From assembly GCA_910592205.1 (NCBI GenBank), contig CAJVPJ010001353.1:1-10326 (forward strand): a DNA stretch of 10,326 bases, read 5' to 3'. Within the stretch, counting starts at the first letter, position 1; every line of letters begins with the position of its first letter. The stretch comes from Paraglomus occultum. Lineage: Eukaryota > Glomeromycota > Glomeromycetes > Paraglomerales > Paraglomeraceae. Below the pieces are notes generated by a model. It worked only from the letters and a program-made list of their open reading frames with translations, ran no database searches and had not been told where the DNA came from. This document shows positions 1 through 7,820 of this stretch, one piece after another. A program made the translations under genes and the position numbers.

Positions 1-1370
1 AACAAAAGTGTTATCATTGACATAATAAAAGTATGTTGTACGAAAAAAGGTACATTATACGCATATAGTGCTCGTAGAGCTAGAGGTATATTGTGACTAT
101 AATCCACCTTTTTAAGCAACAAATGTCTTTGGAAATAAGAGAATGTGTATATGTCCGCTCATCATACTAATAAATAACTTGCGAATGACGTCCATTTACA
201 GACCGTCTAGTTACATAGTATGTTATGTGTACACAAATCAACTGTACTAAACCAATAGTCTTCCATAACTTTGGTCGCTCAATTTAATGTATTACACGTA
301 CTTTGGATTAAGTCTAGCGTAATGACTCGGTAATATATTTGCCTTTATGTTAATGGCCACTCTCAGAAAGCAATATAAAACTTTGTTTACGTCATTGAAC
401 AAGTGATTGTTCTCTCTAATCCTATTGTAGTGGTGAACGTGGACTAACATTATCTCAATGGCCCGCCTTAATCGCAAATACATACAAGTAGATCTCGATT
501 TTCGTGAACAATTGTATGTGTCGATGTCAGACAAATGTTACACATTAGCACCTTCTAGACTGTTAGGAAGATGCTATTTTACTTTGAACGTATTAAAATA
601 ATGAGCCTTTCCCCCCTCCTCCATTTGTTAGTATGTTCGAGAAAAACTCTCACGGAATATTCTTTATATATCACTAATAGTTAATGTTTGGCATAAATAA
701 AATATGATATTAATACTCACAGGATGATAGAATAGTGAATTCTCTCGATTAATGTATTTATACTGTAGATATGCTGTGTAGTTGTCATTTTGCAGCCAAT
801 AAAGGGAGACGGAATATGGGGTCTATTATGCTAATATAGTTAACTCGTTCTATTTCGGGGACACCCATATGGGAATAAAAGATCCATACGATCCATTATG
901 AGATGTCGATTGGTGACACAGGCTGTATTTGGTTGATCATCTGAAAAAAGTCTTTTCTAATTAGAAAATTTTTGGGTGATTTCCCCGAGTAGCAGATTTA
1001 AGGGGAAATAGGAAACAGAATAGAGCGAAAGTAACAACAGAGGCCGTTCTTTGTGACCATGCATGACGGCTAACTTTTCTTGACAACTGAACATCATTGT
1101 TATTAAATATATTACGAGTAATATCGGCGGTTCGGTTTAGATTTATTATTGACCGTTATTAAATGCAGTGGCTATGCAATATACGGTTACTGTGTAATCT
1201 CAACTAATGAGAGCGTCCATCTTGTGCAAATCACACGTTTTGCGATGTTATTTATAAATACTTCCCAGTGGCGTCTACTTTTCAACTGCCTTTTCGAATC
1301 CCTCCCACATTAACCAACTGGTTTGGTATTGGCATACACGCTCATTCATCGCCATAACGTATACATATTG
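1..1370. other. Region with no recognised gene
   Basis: No reading frame here resembles a known family on either strand. The longest open stretch (292-534, minus strand, 80 codons) has no motif, signal peptide or domain I recognise and is treated as chance. The only tidy structure is a perfect 16-bp palindrome at 953-968 (TTTTCTAATTAGAAAA). The stretch presumably includes the upstream regulatory DNA of the carbonic anhydrase gene, but no specific operator can be supported. Confidence 0.6.
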
Positions 1371-1375
1371 TCACA

Positions 1376-1381
1376 TATAAA
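1376..1381 (+). promoter_or_regulatory. TATA-like box upstream of carbonic anhydrase
   Basis: A TATAAA hexamer lies 43 bases before the ATG at 1425. That spacing fits a core promoter with a very short 5' leader. A second TATA-like stretch (tatttataaatac, about 1249-1261) is an alternative that would give a leader of about 150 bases. In AT-rich DNA such hexamers arise by chance, so the assignment rests on position only. Confidence 0.35.
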
Positions 1382-1424
1382 CATACCATTTTCAATTTCG
1401 AAATAGCGCCATTCTTTACAAAAC

Positions 1425-2349
1425 ATGAATTACTTTACATTTACATTCATAGTACTCCTTTTTATCGTGCTTGCACCATCCCCATCCGTAGAGACATCCG
1501 AGCCGGCGTTTGGATACAGCGGCAAGAAAGCTCCACAGTTCTGGGGAAATCTTTCCAAAGAATTTGCTCTATGTTCAACGGGTAAAAAACAATCACCAAT
1601 AGACATTCCCAAACACGAATTTGCTCGTAAATCCACACGTCCGATCCCATCGTTTGCGAATGCGAGGGATTTGGAAATTTTCCATAATGGCAATACCGTT
1701 GAAATTGGCACTGAAAATGAAGAAGAGGAACTTCCTGTACGCATAACGATCCGTGGCAAAGAATATCAAATGCTGCAAATGCATTTCCATACTCCCAGTG
1801 AACATCGTGTTGATGGGAAACATTTCGATGCGGAGGGCCATATGGTATTCAGTAGAAAAGACCGTTATAACAATACAAAAATTGCAGTTGTTGCCATACT
1901 TTTTGAGATGAGCGATTATGAAAATGAGTTTTTAGTACCAATAACTAAAACGCTGCCGATGAAGATACATGACAAGAAAAAAATCGAAAAAGTGGAATTT
2001 AAACAGCTTTTGTGTGATCTTAAGGAGCTTAAACAGGTGAGGAGAATATGTTTAATTCGTAAACTATTAGATTGTAATACGGACATTTATACAGTTGTTA
2101 TCGTTTGAACTCTCGCAGTTATGATTAAAGTAACTGAATATATTCATTTGTTTTTAATAGACCTACAATTACGTTGGAAGTCTCACGACACCTCCGTGCT
2201 CTGAAGGTGTAAAGTGGTACATAAATCGTAAGGTCCAACCCATTTCTTTTTATCAATTTAAACAACTTCGTGAATCAATCGGGTTCAATGCACGATTTAC
2301 TCAATTACGTTATTTTGCACGTGAGTTTGGCAGAAGAGGTGTACTATAG
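1425..2349 (+). CDS. Secreted alpha-class carbonic anhydrase (two exons, 266 aa)
   Basis: Two exons, 1425-2036 and 2161-2349, encode 266 residues. Alpha carbonic anhydrases are zinc enzymes that interconvert CO2 and bicarbonate. Residues 1-22 are a hydrophobic signal peptide, so the product should enter the secretory pathway; NLS at 42 and NNT at 149 are possible N-glycosylation sites. Seen directly: FGYSGKKAP near residue 29, C50, QSPIDI at 56-61, the zinc ligands H120 and H122 (MHFHTPSEH) and H139, the gatekeeper E126 (CAII E106), E137 (CAII E117), and SLTTPPCSEGVKW at 211-223 with T213/T214 (CAII T199/T200). C50 and C217 fit the family disulfide. Odd points: the proton-shuttle position (CAII His64) is Asn90 in NGN, and the C-terminus ends in a basic tail in place of the usual FRPxQ end. 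The ATG is chosen because it starts the signal peptide and follows a TATA box. The family assignment is secure; catalytic rate and localisation are inferred. Confidence 0.93.
2037..2160 (+). other. Phase-0 intron of carbonic anhydrase gene
   Basis: The donor is CAG|GTGAGG and the acceptor is TTTTTAATAG|ACC. A branch-like TAACTGA sits at 2131-2137, about 25 bases before the acceptor, with a T-rich stretch between. The intron is 124 bases. Splicing joins KELKQ to TYNYVGSLTTPPCSE in frame, exactly as the alpha-CA family requires. Reading through it instead stops at TGA 2106-2108 and loses the T199/T200 loop and the second cysteine, so the spliced form is the functional one. Confidence 0.9.
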
Positions 2350-2363
2350 ATTTAAATTAAAAA

Positions 2364-2369
2364 GATAAA
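2364..2369 (+). terminator. Possible poly(A) signal (GATAAA)
   Basis: GATAAA, a known weaker variant of AATAAA, lies 14 bases after the carbonic anhydrase stop codon and is followed by a G/T-rich stretch (gtgtttttattattgtttt, starting near 2383). No canonical AATAAA occurs close by. The call rests on position and composition only. Confidence 0.3.
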
Positions 2370-3102
2370 ATAGAGGGAGGGATGTGTTTTTATTATTGTT
2401 TTAATGTCGACAACTTTATTGGTATCACATGTGACTATATGTAATACGAACAACAGCCTGTCCTTTTCGAATGTTACGTCAAGCTAACAGTGCTCAGAAA
2501 AAACCGAGCCTGTTACCAAAAAAAATTAAAAAGTAGTGTAAAAGAAAAGTGTCTGTTCTAATCAAGTAATCAAGCATTTTTCGAGGACTTGTGATGGAAA
2601 TTTGTGTGCTACTTGGGCATTAATGTTCATAAGGGGTGTACGACAACATGTATAGGAATTCTTTCCTAATATATCACAACGTTGTCATTGACCGGGGTAA
2701 CACATGTTAGGCGCTTTACCGAAGCAATATCATGAAAATCAAGGGGCAGATCCCGCAAATTTAACCACTATGATGGGATGTGTAAAATGTGCATCGTCGC
2801 ATGGGCATGTAAAGCTTAAAATAAACGTTATAATTCATCAATTTTGCTTACGAACCAACGCTTTAACTAACATAGACTTTTTTTAGTTCCCGAATTGTAA
2901 CAATAACGTCAATTACATGTACCTAATATTATTCAAACCATAAAGACAATGTAGTCAAACCTAAATAAATGTCTTGCTCATTCGTTATTTCCAGTTTTTT
3001 ATCGATAATTTTTCCTTTACTGGGAATCGGCCTATTAGATTGTACTGTCTGTTGTGCAATAAAGAGTTTTCCGATAAACAAGTTGAGATGATGGATAAAA
3101 AT
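2370..3102. other. Region with no recognised gene
   Basis: Between the carbonic anhydrase gene and the readable part of the kinase relic I see no supported gene. A 60-codon open stretch at 2704-2886 matches nothing I recognise. The distal part (about 2970-3102) may hold decayed N-terminal kinase sequence, since the frame that carries the catalytic loop is open from 2974, but no N-lobe motif (glycine loop, VAIK lysine) can be read. Confidence 0.5.
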
Positions 3103-3510
3103 TATGGCTATTGCATATATCTTGATAATTATAATTGTGTAGCTTTTGTGCGTTGTGACCTTCATGGCGGAAACGTATTCTTGCACATGTCTGAGGTTAA
3201 AACATTCGTATGCGATCTTGTCAGTGAGTTTACGAGAGTCAATTGAGTGTTGTATGTTTTATCGCATCGGCATTTTTATACTCTCAAGTTTGACTCGGAG
3301 GTCAGACATATGTTCTTTTGGTGTTATCCTGTCTTTAATTGATTGCTACGGCAGACTACCTTTCGAGATAGGCAGTCTGGTAGAAATTAGTATTCAATCT
3401 TTTGGTTACTGCACTGATCCTTGATCAAAACTTGCCAAAGCTGTAATTTTGATCCTGACAGGTGTCCAGTTGCATGGACATTTGATAGTAAATTCGTAAC
3501 GTTATTGTAG
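3103..3510 (+). pseudogene. Protein kinase catalytic-domain relic (frameshifted)
   Basis: The C-lobe of a protein kinase can be followed in order across three frame segments. Segment one has the catalytic loop RCDLHGGN at 3151-3174 (family consensus H-R/C-D-L-H-x-x-N) and the DFG-equivalent D-L-V at 3214-3222, 19 residues after the catalytic Asp, as expected. It then hits a TGA at 3244-3246. Segment two, one base over, carries a degraded activation-segment/APE stretch, then subdomain IX SDICSFGVIL at 3302-3331 and GRLPFE, ending at TGA 3422-3424. Segment three returns to the first frame with subdomain XI, CNFDPDRCP at 3442-3468, and ends at TAG 3508-3510. Key residues are lost: catalytic-loop His is Arg, the DFG Gly is Val, and the subdomain XI Arg is Cys. 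No N-lobe was found. HCDLHxGN kinases are massively expanded in arbuscular mycorrhizal fungi, which is established knowledge of the group; membership here is inferred. Introns hiding the frame changes are possible but the residue losses argue for decay. Confidence 0.7.
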
Positions 3511-4518
3511 TAGACAAGAATAATTCTGGTAATAACACATGGAACCTCGTTTATTATAATAGTATTATCTTGTTAAACGTGTGCAAACGCTCATAATTTG
3601 TTTGTTTTTATTAATACCTGCCGTTTATCTTATGATATCAGATCTTTTATCACGTCTTGGAAAAATTAGCCACGATTTTGTTGTTCTTATTAATTAAATT
3701 TTACCTCACTACGTTTAGTGCTGGAGCTGCATTGAAAATGATAGAACAAATACAAAATTACGATGCCTTGCTTAAAAATATTTATTGTACAAAGTAAAAA
3801 ATTATGTTCAAGTTACTCAAAAACTTTTTGATATGCACAAAAATAAACATATGCAATATGTCAATTTTCTCTGATTATCTACGATTGCAAATAACAATAA
3901 ATTGATCGGGTAACATGTCATAAGGCGAATATGTACTATGAATTGCTGTATGTGATGTAAATGCCAATTATTCCAACAGTCCAAAACCTGTTATACTTAC
4001 AAATACTTTTCTTAGCATAGCAGAACGTGCACAGATTTGTATGACTGTAATTGCCAAATTTGTAATACGGATGACCCATGTACTTGATAACGTTAGCGTG
4101 GCTCACGTTGCTTTCCGACACTAATAATAAAAAGGACATGAGTGACTGTGTCATTATCGAGAACAATGAAGAACGTTCACAGCAGGCTCAATCACCAAAG
4201 TCAAGTTGGGGTATTTGACGGGTAATCTTTGCGTGCCGTGGTCAATAGCTACAGTCAACCTTTCGGAACGAATATCGAACGTTCGAACATCCGGCTTATG
4301 AAAGCGTACTGAGCTTGACGTAAATGGTTTCGTTCGGTATTAACGTTTTGTATTCAGTTACGACAAAGAACTAAAAAATTTATTGAAGAAAATTAGGAAT
4401 GTGAGTACAAAGTAAAAGGAAAACTTAGTTTGAAAAAAAAACGTGATCATGTCAAAAAAGGTTTTTAACTGGCACGCAATCATCCGCTTTAATCAACCAA
4501 TGAAACAGCAGTTTTGTG
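3511..4518. other. Region with no recognised gene
   Basis: This stretch is AT-rich and has no coding signature on either strand. A 76-codon minus-strand open stretch (3936-4166) shows no recognisable motif. The piece from about 4190 to 4330 is somewhat richer in G+C than its surroundings but yields no interpretable reading frame or RNA fold. Confidence 0.5.
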
Positions 4519-4710
4519 TGTGGCTGTGTACATTTTATACAGTCTTTGCATGTGGCTATACAGTTTAAACTGCTCTGAAAATAAACTTTTCTATAATCCT
4601 TCTAAATGTTTTTATCTGTTGTTTGCATATTGTTATCGATATTATTATTAAACCACCGTCGCTATTGTAAAAATTAATCTTTGGATGTGGCTGTGTACAT
4701 TTATACACTG
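4519..4710 (+). repeat. Short dispersed repeat TGTGGCTGTGTACATT
   Basis: TGTGGCTGTGTACATT followed by TTATAC occurs at 4519-4540 (with one extra T) and again at 4686-4707, 167 bases apart. A partial third copy, TGTGGCTATACAG, lies at 4551-4563. The intervening sequences do not obviously match. This may be a remnant of a small element or a duplicated segment; no function can be read from it. Confidence 0.5.
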
Positions 4711-4954
4711 ATAAGAAAAACTTACATTAACGTTTCCTGCAGATTGCAATCAATACAATTATTACAATATTCCTCTATTGTAAAAGTTAATTAAATTTAA
4801 TTGTATGTGTGATTTAAATTATATAGCAACCAATAAAAAACGTATGCTCCTGAACAATAACAATACTATGTCATAAAGCGTGCACCATCTCACACCCCTT
4901 AAACATTTATACTTATAAGGCTATCAAGGAGTACAGATACGTGTTTCTTTCTAT

Positions 4955-5645
4955 TATCTTCCATCACTTTTTACGCGAACACGCGTCTTCTTATACATAT
5001 ATATCCAGATGTTTCTTTTCATTGCGCATGTTTCTCTCCATGACATCTTCTCTCCTCCAAAGCGTAGTTGATAATACACAACAAACAATCTTCAGTCTAC
5101 CATTCCATATTGCGCACGAACAACAAGTCATCAACAATAAACTCTTAACCAAACCAACGCCCGCTGTATCTCATCAACTACTAAAATATCTAGATACACA
5201 GTCGGATTATCTATTACTCATTTCTTCCAAAGAGTAAAGACAATGTACTTAAAAGTTGAAATGTACAACTAAAAATCCTTCGCCATCACTTCGTATTACG
5301 CGCGCGCACACGACCGTCTGATACAGCCCACGAACAAGCCTTCTAACGGTACGGTTGTCAACCATCAGCTGATAAGAGTTTAAACACGCACGTTTACCGC
5401 TATTCCATATTACGCGCATACGACAGTTTGCTAGAACTCACGAACAAGTTCTCTAACGATACGTTTGTCGGCACCAACTGATAAAAAAACATACACTCTC
5501 TGTTCCGTATTTGTCGCGTCGCGTCGCCTTACAACATCTCCAAAAGCGTGAATCCAACAAACAATCTTTAATAAAACTCGCGAACAAGTTTTCTAACAAC
5601 ACGGACGGCCTATCGACTACCAGCCGATGAAAACGTGCTTTTATT
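4955..5645 (+). repeat. Degenerate tandem repeat array (units about 100-180 bp)
   Basis: Diverged copies share two anchors. The first, CCAT(A/C)...TACGCG-like, occurs near 4963, 5105, 5283, 5405 and 5504. The second, CGAACAAG(T/C)(T/C)-TCTAAC-x-x-TACGG-like, occurs at 5331, 5441 and 5581, with a looser copy at 5117. Most copies then carry a CAGCTGATAA-like tail (CATCAGCTGATAAGAG near 5365, CACCAACTGATAAAAA near 5475, CCAGCCGATGAAAA near 5623). Unit spacing varies (about 110 and 140 bp between the clear copies). A further outlier at 6382-6412 (CGAATAAGCCTTTCAACAACGATACGG) shows the family extends beyond the array. A 98-codon open stretch at 4941-5237 falls in this array and is not considered a gene. 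Confidence 0.6.
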
Positions 5646-5950
5646 CATATACACGGTTTTTTTGAACGCTTGTCTCAAGCCTCCACAATTACCAATTCGT
5701 ACAGGAGCGAGAGTCATTATCGCACGAGTACATATATATCAAGGTTAAGTGACAAAGCGATCTAAGGGTTATCCGACGCGTCTAATCGAGCTTGCTCTCA
5801 TTACTGGTATGTACAGCAAGAATATAAGCATTAACATTAGATCAATTTAGTGACGACCTTCCACAGATACGTTCTTGCCTTACTTCAGTTTGTTTATGGT
5901 TTGTGGTTAGTTGAAATGTGTGGGTTATGTTGTCGCTGTACTGTTCACGA
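5646..5950. other. Region with no recognised gene
   Basis: No family is recognised between the tandem array and the duplicated block. An open stretch beginning near 5850 (86 codons, reaching 6110) contains cysteine-rich and hydrophobic segments, but its sequence overlaps the repeated block that follows and shows no domain. It is not called as a gene. Confidence 0.4.
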
Positions 5951-5951
5951 T

Positions 5952-6185
5952 CAAAGCGTTCGGTGCATACTTATTCTGCGGAGGAAGTGTCTGTACAGTG
6001 ATGCTTGGCTCTATGTCGAAACTGACTTCATTCAATGGGCAAACTTTGGTTTGATAGGATATGTTATGACGTTAATTATGGGAACCGCTCGTCTTTTTTC
6101 TCAAATTTAACCCGTTTGATGTATAAGAAGCATGCTCTTGCAATACAAAGCGTTCGGGAAACTTATTCGCTGCAGGTGTGTTGCT
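5952..6185 (+). repeat. Imperfect direct repeat, two copies 194 bp apart
   Basis: CAAAGCGTTCGG...ACTTATTC-GC-rich...GTGT occurs at about 5952-5992 and again at about 6146-6185. The first 12 bases are identical and the following ~28 match with small gaps. This may be part of a larger decayed duplication. The intervening sequence codes for nothing recognisable. Confidence 0.5.
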
Positions 6186-6381
6186 TGCTGTTTGCGACTA
6201 ATGCGTCTTGCGACGTTAGTTTGATAAAAAGCTTGCGGATTGTCTGATTCTCATACGCTAATAATTAAAAAATTTTCTGGCAAGTAATGAGTATTAACTC
6301 GTTTTTTTCCAAATTATATTATAGTTTGCCAAAAAAGGGCCAGGCGGCGGAATAAATAGTAACAAAGGGTACTACACCTTA

Positions 6382-6412
6382 CGAATAAGCCTTTCAACAA
6401 CGATACGGACGG
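6382..6412 (+). repeat. Outlying copy of the 4955-5645 repeat family
   Basis: CGAATAAGCCTTTCAACAACGATACGG matches the core of the tandem units (for example 5331-5357, CGAACAAGCCTTCTAACGGTACGG) with a few changes. It lies about 740 bases beyond the last array copy, with no clear copies between. Confidence 0.5.
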
Positions 6413-6462
6413 TGGACGAACAAACGATACGATGCGATGAACAGTTCAAAGGCAATGGGTAA

Positions 6463-6708
6463 ATAATAGTTCTACTAATTGACTATTGCTTTCAACTCGG
6501 TTCACTAGGTAGCTACTCTCCTTCGTTTCTAACCGGTGGACGGATTAAGTTGCGGGTAGTTACCGGTGACGCCTCTCTGCTCACCCCTTCACCAGTGCTC
6601 GCCTGCGGTAAAGTGATCCTGGCTGGGTCTGTTGAGTGTGTCACGGGGGATGCCCGGAACACTCTCAGACATATCCTTTTTTCCTTTTTTTTTCTTTTAC
6701 ACAGCTTT
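6463..6708 (+). other. Open reading stretch in the GC-rich island, no start codon
   Basis: The plus strand is open for 82 codons between TAA 6460-6462 and TAG 6709-6711 without an ATG at its head. It reads through GGRIKLRVVTGDASLL and SVECVTGDARNTLRHIL, then into the poly-T tract as phenylalanines. I do not recognise it. High G+C lowers stop frequency, so openness alone is weak evidence, and the minus strand also reads open over part of the same segment. It could be an exon fragment. Confidence 0.25.
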
Positions 6709-6992
6709 TAGATGACGGGGAGAAGGTTTTCGGTAAGTATTGGTAAGTATCGCATTGCTTTCGCGTTATAAGCTAACTCTATTTTTTCCTCCTTTTTCTT
6801 CTCTTTCCCTTTTTCTTTCCACTGGTGGGTATGCTGGTGATCGGATCCAATGGGACTCTGGTGGAGCTGTGGATCGAGTTTGAGGGATCGATTCGGTGAT
6901 TACTTAGTTACTTGAGAAGGATCTGTCCCTTGAAGCTAGTTAGAGATGAATGATGAGTTTGCTGCTTGGCATGCCGACCAAAAGCAATAGTC
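6481..6992. mobile_element. Inverted-repeat-bounded GC-rich island, candidate non-autonomous element
   Basis: The island begins with GACTATTGCTTT (6481-6492) and ends with its exact reverse complement AAAGCAATAGTC (6981-6992); the similarity continues weakly inward (a shared TCGG a few bases on). Bases 6541-6660 are 60% G+C (72 of 120 counted), far above the surrounding DNA, so the island looks foreign to its context. No transposase is present. No convincing target-site duplication is visible (left flank ctactaatt, right flank ttatttaag). Long pyrimidine tracts lie at 6674-6700 and 6780-6820. Alternatives are a captured gene fragment inside a small element, or a GC-rich 5' end of an unrelated gene with a chance 12-bp inverted repeat. 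Confidence 0.45.
6705..6750 (+). other. Strong splice-like signals: acceptor and tandem donors
   Basis: A long polypyrimidine tract runs into ACACAG ending at 6704, an excellent 3' splice site. It is followed after 28 bases by GGTAAGTAT at 6732-6740, repeated exactly at 6742-6750, two near-consensus 5' splice sites ten bases apart. A further donor-like GTAAAG sits at 6608 and a second pyrimidine tract at 6780-6820. Together they look like a mini-exon with alternative donors, but no continuous protein could be assembled from them. Confidence 0.35.
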
Positions 6993-7043
6993 TTATTTAA
7001 GCATCGCTCATCGTAGTATCTACATTATGCAGTACTTTGATAT

Positions 7044-7125
7044 TTATTAATATTAATTTATTAATATTAATTAATAATAATAGTAAACAAAAAAAGTTTT
7101 TTTTTTTAAAAAAAAAATATTAACA
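7044..7125. repeat. AT-only low complexity with a 14-bp tandem repeat
   Basis: TTATTAATATTAAT occurs twice in tandem at 7044-7057 and 7058-7071. It is followed by runs of A, then T, then A (about 7089-7119) that could form an A/T hairpin. There is no coding content. It lies about 50 bases beyond the GC-rich island. Confidence 0.7.
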
Positions 7126-7180
7126 CAATATAATAACTATTTGTAATAGTGAACCATAAAACAAATTATTCAACTTGAAC

Positions 7181-7285
7181 TTAAACAGCAGCTTTATTTT
7201 CATCAAGCCAGATTACGAGATTTTGGGCAACCCAATCGCTTGGTGAGCTTTCTTTGTTGACATTAACGCGTGCAAGATCCATCAT
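7181..7285 (-). pseudogene. Short C-terminal fragment, possibly glycine-betaine binding protein (OpuAC-like)
   Basis: On the minus strand, 34 codons from ATG ATG to TAA read as a well-formed protein end: MMDLARVNVNKESSPSD followed by WVAQNLVIWLDENKAAV. The pattern PxxWVAxxLVxWLDEN resembles the C-terminus of OpuAC-family substrate-binding proteins for glycine betaine and related compounds. OpuAC-like proteins are, to my recollection, annotated in some arbuscular mycorrhizal fungi. Directly upstream in the same frame are TAA and TGA stops and no AG acceptor lies before the ATG, so this cannot be a normal last exon as it stands. It looks like a truncated duplicate. The family assignment comes from a short motif and is tentative; chance cannot be excluded at this length. 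Confidence 0.3.
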
Positions 7286-7289
7286 TTCG

Positions 7290-7820
7290 ATAAATTAAAT
7301 AAATCAACGGAGTAGTTACTATTGTAAACATTCAGCAGTATGTCACGTGTTTACTTTGTCAGTTGAATTAAGGCATCTCCAGCAAATATCAACCGTTTTA
7401 TCTCATACGCTCATACGCAATTTTTGCTAAAAAATTCAAAATTTTACTTCCCCCATTTGTTCAGAGTGCGAACGATCGCGCAATATAATAATATCGAATA
7501 ATATTGTTGTATGTCAGATCGAAATCTATATCCGTTCCGAACTGACATGTCAAATCGGAATATTAAAGACTATCGGGTAAAACTTTATAAAAGTATTTTA
7601 TTGACATTACGATATGCGCATAAACAACTGGATTGTTGTAAATTATGTTCTTTAACATTGGTAAGTTTTGGCATCAAAAATAATAATCTATACAAGCGCA
7701 AGTAACTTGTGATATTACTACTATTACGTCTTTCCATTATACTGTCTGTATACACATAAATTACCCCACGATAAATATAGTATACTACGATAAATAATAT
7801 ACACGTAACAAACTACTTAT
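7290..7820. other. Region with no recognised gene
   Basis: No family is recognised here. A 64-codon open stretch (7511-7705) repeats a short phrase internally (MSDRN, then MSNRN 13 residues later) but has no other feature and low coding plausibility. Confidence 0.5.

Noticed and set aside
292-534. A minus-strand 80-codon gene
   Set aside because: No recognisable motif, no upstream or downstream context, and length within chance expectation.
953-968. 16-bp palindrome TTTTCTAATTAGAAAA as an operator
   Set aside because: It is a single occurrence in AT-rich DNA about 450 bp from the nearest gene; nothing links it to regulation.
3091-3174. A CxxC...C zinc-knuckle N-terminal module like those preceding some Glomeromycotina kinases (YGYCIYLDNYN...RCD)
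   Set aside because: The spacing from RCDLHGGN to the DFG-like Asp (19 residues) and to SDICSFG fits the catalytic loop, and the second cysteine of a CxxC is absent (CIYL).
4270-4300. tRNA T-loop-like GTTCGAA
   Set aside because: No matching acceptor stem, D-arm or anticodon arm can be built around it; the bases form a simple palindrome (GTTCGAAC).
4941-5237. A 98-codon gene
   Set aside because: It begins with GTG, contains low-complexity Ser/Leu/His sequence, and lies across diverged tandem-repeat units.
5850-6110. A membrane or cysteine-rich 86-residue protein
   Set aside because: It lacks an ATG at the head of the frame, overlaps a duplicated non-coding block and matches no family.
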